NCBI GenBank assembly: GCA_910584795.1
Contig: CAJUBZ010000006.1
Location: forward strand, 1-64,000
Source of the DNA: an uncultured Eubacterium sp.
GTDB taxonomy: Bacteria > Bacillota > Clostridia > Lachnospirales > Lachnospiraceae
Direction of reading: 5' to 3'
Length of the DNA stretch: 64,000 nucleotides
Of the stretch, positions 59,120-64,000 are shown piece after piece. Numbering within the stretch: position 1 is the first letter of the stretch; each line of letters starts with the position of its first letter. The translations under genes were made by a program, and so were the position numbers. The notes under the pieces are model-generated. The model was not told where the DNA came from, did no database searches, and was given only the letters and a program-made list of their open reading frames with translations.

Positions 59120-62029
59120 ATGTCAAAGATGAGAGTACATGAATTAGCCAAAGAATTAGAAATAAAAAGCGCAGATATTGTAAATGCACTAGAGAAAAAG
59201 GGGATGGAAGTGAAAGCACAGAGTTCTATCGATGAGGAACAGATTGCATATGTGAAACAGAAGTTCTCTAAAAATAAGACAGAAGAAGAAAAAGAAGAGA
59301 AGAAAGAAGAAAAAGCAAAACCTAGAAAATTAATTACAAGTAAAGGTGTCATCAGAACCGGAGAGAGAAGAAGTCATGGTGATGGTGAAAGAAGACGACG
59401 CAGACACAGTAGTGACGGAGAGCATCGCCGCCGTTCCAGACATTCATCAGAAGAAAAGCCGAGTGTTGAGACAAAGGAAGTAAAACCAATTGTTGCTGCA
59501 CAGGAAGTGAAAGCAGAGCCGATTGTAGAAGAGGTGAAAACTCCTGTGAAAGAAGTAGTTCAGGAATCACCTAAGACTGTACCACAGGAAGAAACAGTCA
59601 AGGTAGAAAAAACGGTTCTGGCTGACAATGTGGTCAAAACAGAAGAGGCTGACAAGGTAGAAGTTACAGAAAAAAAAGCAGATAAAAAACCAGTAGAACA
59701 GGAAATGAAGAAGGTTGAAAATGTAAGGCAGGACAACAGACAACAGGGAAATAGACAGCAAGGAGCCAGATTACATGACAACAGACAACAGGGAAACAGA
59801 CCACAGAATAACAGACATCCAAATAATGACAGAAATAATGGCAGGGATAATAGAAATAATAAGGATAATCGTAGCTTTAACAGAGATCATGGTAATGGAC
59901 GTAATGACAGAAATAATGACAGGCGAAATGAACGTGGCAATGACAGAAATAATGATCGTAGAAATGACAGAAGTAACGATAGACCAAATAATAGAAACAA
60001 CGATAGACGAAACGACAGAAATAACGACAGAAATAATGACAGAAATAATTTCAGAAATGGAAATGACAGACGTGATTTCAGAAAGAATGACAGAAATGAA
60101 AAGCCTGCAGAGCCAATTCAGGATAAAAACAGAAAAAACAGGGAAAATAAAATACGTCAGGACAAACAGGAACGTAATAAAAAGAATTACGAAGATGGCG
60201 GCAGAAGAGGAAAGAAAAATGATTTTTCTAAGCCAATGATGGAGAAACCAAAGAAGAAGGAAGAAAAGAAGGAAGAGATTAAAATTATTCAGGTTCCTGA
60301 CTTCATTACGATTGGTGAACTTGCAGAAAAAATGAAAATGACACCATCTACACTGATTAAGAAATTATTCTTAGAAGGAAAAATGGTTACTGTGAATACA
60401 GAAATTGATTTTGACAGTGCAGAGGAAATCGCATTAGGATATGAGATTATGTGCGAAAAAGAAGAAAAAGTGGATATGATTGAAGAACTTCTTAAGGAAG
60501 AGGCAGAAGATGAATCATTAATGGAGAAACGTCCACCGGTTGTTTGTGTTATGGGACACGTTGATCATGGTAAAACTTCCCTTTTGGATGCTATAAGAGA
60601 GACAAATGTAATTTCAGGGGAGGCTGGTGGTATTACACAGCATATTGGTGCGTCTGTTGTTAAAATTAATGACCAGACGATTACTTTCCTTGATACACCA
60701 GGACATGAAGCGTTTACTTCCATGCGTATGCGTGGTGCTCAGTCCACAGATATTGCCATTCTGGTAGTAGCTGCAGATGACGGTGTTATGCCGCAAACAG
60801 TTGAAGCAATTAATCATGCAAGGGCTGCAGGAATTGAGATTATTGTGGCAATTAATAAGATTGATAAGCCGGGAGCTAATATTGAAAGAGTTAAGCAGGG
60901 ACTTGCTGAACACGAATTATTAGCAGCTGACTGGGGGGGAGATGTGGAGATGGTTCCGGTTTCTGCCCATACAAGAGAAGGCATTGATGACCTTTTGGAA
61001 ATGGTACTTTTACAGGCAGATGTATTAGAACTGAAAGCAAATGCAGACCGTCAGGCAAGAGGTATTGTTATTGAGGCAAAACTTGATAAAGGTAAAGGAC
61101 CTGTTGCTACAGTGCTGGTACAAAAGGGAACATTAAATGTTGGTGCTCATATAGCAGCAGGTGCAAATCATGGTAAAGTAAGAGCAATGTCAGATGACAG
61201 AGGTAATAGAATTAAGACAGCAGGGCCATCTACTCCGGTAGAGATTTTAGGTCTCAGTGGTGTTCCAAACGCAGGAGAAGTGTTCGTTTCTACAGAGACA
61301 GCAAATGAAGCAAAAGACTTTGCAAATACATTTGTTGAAGACAGTAAGGCAAAATTAATGGAATCTAATAAGTTTAGAATTTCACTTGATGATTTGAATT
61401 CACAGATTGAGGCAGGAGAACTGAAAGAATTAAATGTTATTATTAAAGCAGATGTTCAAGGTTCTGTGGAGGCTGTAAAACAGAGTCTGTTAAAACTTTC
61501 TAATGAGGAAGTAGAAGTAAAAGTAATTCATGGTGGTGTTGGTGCGATTAATGAATCTGATGTTATTCTTGCATCTACATCTAATGCAATAATTTTAGGA
61601 TTTAATGTAAAACCGGATACACAGGCAGAGGCAACAGCAAACAATGAAAATGTTGATTTAAGACTCTATTCTGTTATCTATAATGCCATTGATGATATTG
61701 AGCGTGCAATGAAGGGTATGTTAGAGCCGATTTACGAAGAGAAGGTAATTGGCCATGCAGAGATTCGTCAGATTTTCAAGGCTTCCGGTGTTGGAAATAT
61801 TGCAGGTTCTTATGTGTTAGACGGTATGATGCAGAGGGGATGTTCCGCAAGAGTTACAAGAGAAGGAACACAGATTTATGAAGGACCTGTGGCATCTCTT
61901 AAGAGATTTAAGGATGATGTTAAGGAAGTTAAGGCGGGATATGAATGTGGTCTTGTATTTGACGGATTTAATGGTATTGCTGAGGGCGATCAGGTCGAAG
62001 CATATATTATGGTAGAAGTGCCTAGATAA
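59120..62029 (+). CDS. infB: translation initiation factor IF-2
   Basis: A 969-residue GTPase that brings initiator tRNA to the 30S subunit. A short N-terminal IF2_N helix set (1-50) is followed by a long low-complexity linker (about 55-390), including a stretch rich in Asn, Asp and Arg repeats (about 200-335). A second IF2_N domain (about 395-445) follows. The G domain starts [14 protein letters not shown] (about 479), with DTPGHEAFT and NKIDKP. C-terminal domains end near VEVPR. Larger than many IF-2 because of the linker. Confidence 0.97.
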   Translation: MSKMRVHELAKELEIKSADIVNALEKKGMEVKAQSSIDEEQIAYVKQKFSKNKTEEEKEEKKEEKAKPRKLITSKGVIRTGERRSHGDGERRRRRHSSDGEHRRRSRHSSEEKPSVETKEVKPIVAAQEVKAEPIVEEVKTPVKEVVQESPKTVPQEETVKVEKTVLADNVVKTEEADKVEVTEKKADKKPVEQEMKKVENVRQDNRQQGNRQQGARLHDNRQQGNRPQNNRHPNNDRNNGRDNRNNKDNRSFNRDHGNGRNDRNNDRRNERGNDRNNDRRNDRSNDRPNNRNNDRRNDRNNDRNNDRNNFRNGNDRRDFRKNDRNEKPAEPIQDKNRKNRENKIRQDKQERNKKNYEDGGRRGKKNDFSKPMMEKPKKKEEKKEEIKIIQVPDFITIGELAEKMKMTPSTLIKKLFLEGKMVTVNTEIDFDSAEEIALGYEIMCEKEEKVDMIEELLKEEAEDESLMEKRPPVVCVMGHVDHGKTSLLDAIRETNVISGEAGGITQHIGASVVKINDQTITFLDTPGHEAFTSMRMRGAQSTDIAILVVAADDGVMPQTVEAINHARAAGIEIIVAINKIDKPGANIERVKQGLAEHELLAADWGGDVEMVPVSAHTREGIDDLLEMVLLQADVLELKANADRQARGIVIEAKLDKGKGPVATVLVQKGTLNVGAHIAAGANHGKVRAMSDDRGNRIKTAGPSTPVEILGLSGVPNAGEVFVSTETANEAKDFANTFVEDSKAKLMESNKFRISLDDLNSQIEAGELKELNVIIKADVQGSVEAVKQSLLKLSNEEVEVKVIHGGVGAINESDVILASTSNAIILGFNVKPDTQAEATANNENVDLRLYSVIYNAIDDIERAMKGMLEPIYEEKVIGHAEIRQIFKASGVGNIAGSYVLDGMMQRGCSARVTREGTQIYEGPVASLKRFKDDVKEVKAGYECGLVFDGFNGIAEGDQVEAYIMVEVPR

Positions 62030-62151
62030 AGTCTCATTCAATCAAAAATTACGGTGAATACTTGTATTCGTAGGTAGGTTTTGATTGAATGAAATTTGGC
62101 GAGCGCCAAACAGCGAAAAAATCGTAGATTTTTGAGCTGGCTTTATCTCGA
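62023..62151 (+). other. nested palindromic element between infB and rbfA
   Basis: Outer arms AGATAAAG (62025-62032, containing the infB stop) and CTTTATCT are paired across the gap. Within it are TCATTCAATCAAAA/TTTTGATTGAATGA (14 bp, enclosing GAATAC-tt-GTATTC), TTTGGCG-AG-CGCCAAA and AAAAATC-gta-GATTTTT. Such nesting is more than a terminator needs and could form a three-way folded RNA inside the operon. Confidence 0.5.
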
Positions 62152-62167
62152 AAAATAAGGAGTGATA

Positions 62168-62536
62168 ATGAGAAAGAATAGTATTAAAAATACAAGGATT
62201 AATGGTGAGGTGCAGAGAGAATTAAGTAATATCATACGTGAGTTGAAAGACCCACGTATCGGTATTATGACTACAGTGACTGCTGTGGAAGTGGCACCGG
62301 ACCTGAAAACCTGTAAAGCATATATTAGTGTGCTGGGAGATGAACAGGCAAAGACTGATACAATGGCAGGATTAAAAAGTGCTGCCGGATTTATCCGCAG
62401 AGAGCTTGCCAGAACAGTGAATCTTCGAAATACTCCTGAAATCAGATTTATTATGGATGAATCAATTGAGTATGGTATGAAGATGTCAAAATTAATTGAC
62501 GATATGAAAAAAGATCAGCCATCCGATACAGAATAA
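62168..62536 (+). CDS. rbfA: ribosome-binding factor A
   Basis: A 122-residue KH-like protein for 30S maturation. It contains EVQRELSNIIRELKDPRIG, VAPDLKTCKAYISVLG, and IRRELARTVNLRNTPEIRFIMDESIEYG. ATG 62168 follows AAGGAG. The final residues (about QPSDTE) and the stop are encoded by the left end of repeat copy D, so the original C-terminus may have been altered. Confidence 0.94.
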   Translation: MRKNSIKNTRINGEVQRELSNIIRELKDPRIGIMTTVTAVEVAPDLKTCKAYISVLGDEQAKTDTMAGLKSAAGFIRRELARTVNLRNTPEIRFIMDESIEYGMKMSKLIDDMKKDQPSDTE

Positions 62537-62649
62537 ATATAACAAATGACTGCTTGCAGACAATTTGCTATATTTATTCTGTATCATATGGTGAATAACC
62601 ACAGCGGAGGAAATCCGAAGGATTTTCAAGTTAATGGCTGAACTGATAT
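62513..62649. repeat. palindromic intergenic element, copy D (reverse orientation)
   Basis: About 137 bp in inverted orientation relative to copies A-C. The terminal repeat is CAGCCAT...ATGGCTG, with flanks partly degenerate on the left. The inner stem GATACAGAATAAATATA / TATATTTATTCTGTATC is a perfect 17 bp, the apical hairpin is CTGC-TT-GCAG, and a side hairpin of the AAATCC/GGATTT type is present. It overlaps the 3' end of rbfA. Confidence 0.85.
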
Positions 62650-62700
62650 ATGATAAAGAAGATGATGAAAAGTAAATTTGGAGAGTAAGGTTGGAAAAGA

Positions 62701-63645
62701 ATGAAGATAAACGATATAATCGGTGATGCAAGTACAGTGGGAATTGCGGGACATGTTAGACCAGATGGGGACTGTGTCGGTTCATGTATGTCATTGTACA
62801 ATTATTTGAAAAAAAACAGACCGGATATTCAGGTAAGAGTTTTTCTTGAGTTTGTAGATGAGAAGTTTCGATTAATTCACAATACAGACAAAATTGAAAC
62901 AGAGGGATTTGACGGAACAAAATTTGATTTGTTTATTTCTCTTGATACGGCCAGTTTTGAAAGATTGGGAGAGAATGCACCTTTTTTTGAACATGCAAAG
63001 AGAACAGTATGTATTGACCATCATAAAAGTAATTCGGGATATGCAGAGTATAATTATATTGTTTCAGAAGCAAGTTCTGCTAGTGAGGTTCTATACGGTC
63101 TGTTGGATGTGGAATTGTTTGATAAAAGTATTGCAGAGCCTATGTATATGGGGATTGCTCATGATTCGGGTGTTTTCAGATTTCAGTCTACGACTTCTAA
63201 AACAATGAATATTGCAGCAAAGATGATTGACTTTGGTGTGGATGTAAATAGCATTTTAGAAGATACATTTTATAGAAAAACTTATAATCAGTTAATGATT
63301 ACTGCAAAAATACAGAGTAATGCGATACTTTGTATGGAGGGAAAATGTATCTATGGGTATTGTACATCAGATATGATGAAGGAATATGGCGTAACCACTA
63401 ACGATTTGGATGCAGTAATTGCATCGATTCGTAATGTGGCCGGCGTGGAGGTGGCTATGTTTGTTTATCAGTTAGAGGAGAATAAATTCAAGGTAAGCCT
63501 ACGGTCAAAAAAATATGTGGATGTCAGTGAAATTGCAGTTTCTTTTGGAGGCGGTGGTCACGCAAGGGCAGCCGGATTTGACGTGGAAGGCAGCCTTGAA
63601 AAGGTTATTAAATGTGTGACAGACAGAATTGGTGAAAAGATATAA
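62701..63645 (+). CDS. nrnA: bifunctional oligoribonuclease/pAp phosphatase NrnA
   Basis: A 314-residue DHH-DHHA1 phosphoesterase. The DHH domain has GHVRPDGDCVGS, DLFISLDTAS and the DHH motif in CIDHHKSNSG. The DHHA1 domain carries the C-terminal substrate loop SFGGGGHARAAGF. It degrades short RNA and 3'-phosphoadenosine 5'-phosphate. It follows repeat copy D and precedes truB, as in many Firmicutes. Confidence 0.94.
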   Translation: MKINDIIGDASTVGIAGHVRPDGDCVGSCMSLYNYLKKNRPDIQVRVFLEFVDEKFRLIHNTDKIETEGFDGTKFDLFISLDTASFERLGENAPFFEHAKRTVCIDHHKSNSGYAEYNYIVSEASSASEVLYGLLDVELFDKSIAEPMYMGIAHDSGVFRFQSTTSKTMNIAAKMIDFGVDVNSILEDTFYRKTYNQLMITAKIQSNAILCMEGKCIYGYCTSDMMKEYGVTTNDLDAVIASIRNVAGVEVAMFVYQLEENKFKVSLRSKKYVDVSEIAVSFGGGGHARAAGFDVEGSLEKVIKCVTDRIGEKI

Positions 63646-63658
63646 ATAGGTATGGAAT

Positions 63659-64000
63659 ATGATTAGTGGAGTAATAAATGTATATAAGGAGCCGGGGTAT
63701 ACATCTCATGATGTCGTTGCAAAGCTTCGAGGTATACTAAAACAAAAGAAAATTGGCCATATGGGGACACTGGACCCAGAGGCTGTAGGAGTTCTTCCGG
63801 TGTGCTTGGGTAAAGCAACAAAGTTATGTGACATTTTATCGGAGAAAGATAAAACGTATATTGCCACATTGCTTCTTGGAACAGAGACTAATACACAGGA
63901 TACAACGGGAGAGATTATTAAGCAGGCGACAGAGGAAATGTTAAATGCTTTGACAGAAGAACAGGTTTTTGAAACAGTAAAAAGTTTTATTGGGGATTAT
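63659..64000 (+). CDS. truB: tRNA pseudouridine(55) synthase, 5' part
   Basis: A frame from ATG 63659 runs off the window end: MISGVINVYKEPGYTSHDVV, then KIGHMGTLDPEAVGVLPVCLGKATKL with the catalytic Asp in GTLDP, and DKTYIATLLLGTETNTQDTTG. It makes pseudouridine 55 in the tRNA T-loop. At least 114 residues of about 300 are visible. It starts 13 bp after nrnA. Confidence 0.95.
   Translation, partial: MISGVINVYKEPGYTSHDVVAKLRGILKQKKIGHMGTLDPEAVGVLPVCLGKATKLCDILSEKDKTYIATLLLGTETNTQDTTGEIIKQATEEMLNALTEEQVFETVKSFIGDY

Noticed and set aside
59775..60239. Long alternative-phase frame within infB
   Set aside because: It arises from the repetitive Asn/Asp/Arg linker; the infB frame is conserved throughout.
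1..64000. CRISPR arrays, rRNA, tmRNA, prophage or complete insertion sequences
   Set aside because: No regular spacer-repeat arrays, rRNA motifs, phage structural genes or complete transposase with ends were seen; the only transposase-like gene is the Rpn-type nuclease.

Overview
The window looks like a chromosome segment of an AT-rich, low-GC Gram-positive anaerobe, most likely a Lachnospiraceae-type member of the Clostridia. This rests on the Gram-positive replicase PolC, the rimP-nusA-ylxR-ylxQ-infB-rbfA-nrnA-truB order, Agr-type signalling genes, a BceRSAB-type module, and secreted proteins ending in very Lys-rich domains. The species cannot be named from sequence reading alone.

Layout. 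1-2.7 kb: a decayed Rhs/YD-repeat gene, a lipoprotein, a class II Fic protein and a conserved hypothetical. 3.0-11.7 kb and 15.4-16.8 kb: three related regulatory modules, each an XRE regulator plus a LytTR response regulator. Two of them also have an AgrC-like GHKL kinase. Next to the second module are agrB and a 45-codon agrD-like gene in the opposite orientation. All three module promoters share a 21-bp-phased direct repeat exactly 21 nt upstream of the -10 box. 12-15.3 kb: a Rieske oxidoreductase, a metallo-beta-lactamase-fold remnant, an Rpn-type nuclease and a NUDIX hydrolase. 16.9-23.3 kb: a HAD phosphatase, two K+ uptake systems back to back (trkA-trkH-ktrB-ktrA) and a TauE/SafE exporter. 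23.5-30.2 kb: hipBA, a lone trpF and a two-component/ABC module of the Bce type. 30.7-34.0 kb: a large secreted subtilisin-like protein and a leucine-rich-repeat protein. 34.1-38.5 kb: yolD, a Y-family polymerase and maf on the minus strand, diverging from a GntR-ABC operon. 38.5-42.3 kb: a decayed NmrA/HxlR pair, an MFS transporter, crcB and an NlpC/P60 hydrolase. 42.5-54 kb: housekeeping pyrH-frr-uppS-cdsA-dxr-rseP-ispG-polC. 54.1-56.6 kb: tRNA-Glu, an SDR enzyme and another secreted LRR protein. 56.7-64 kb: the rimP-to-truB translation operon, with truB cut by the window end.

The most interesting material is of two kinds. One is the Agr-like circuit with its unlabelled Ser-ring autoinducer precursor and shared phased operators. 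The other is a family of about 140-bp intergenic elements (four copies) with terminal inverted repeats. Their internal stems differ in sequence between copies but keep pairing, and two copies supply the stop codon, or the last codons, of a neighbouring gene. Several other intergenic spaces (frr-uppS, infB-rbfA, polC-tRNA, MFS-crcB) hold multi-hairpin structures not explained by simple terminators.
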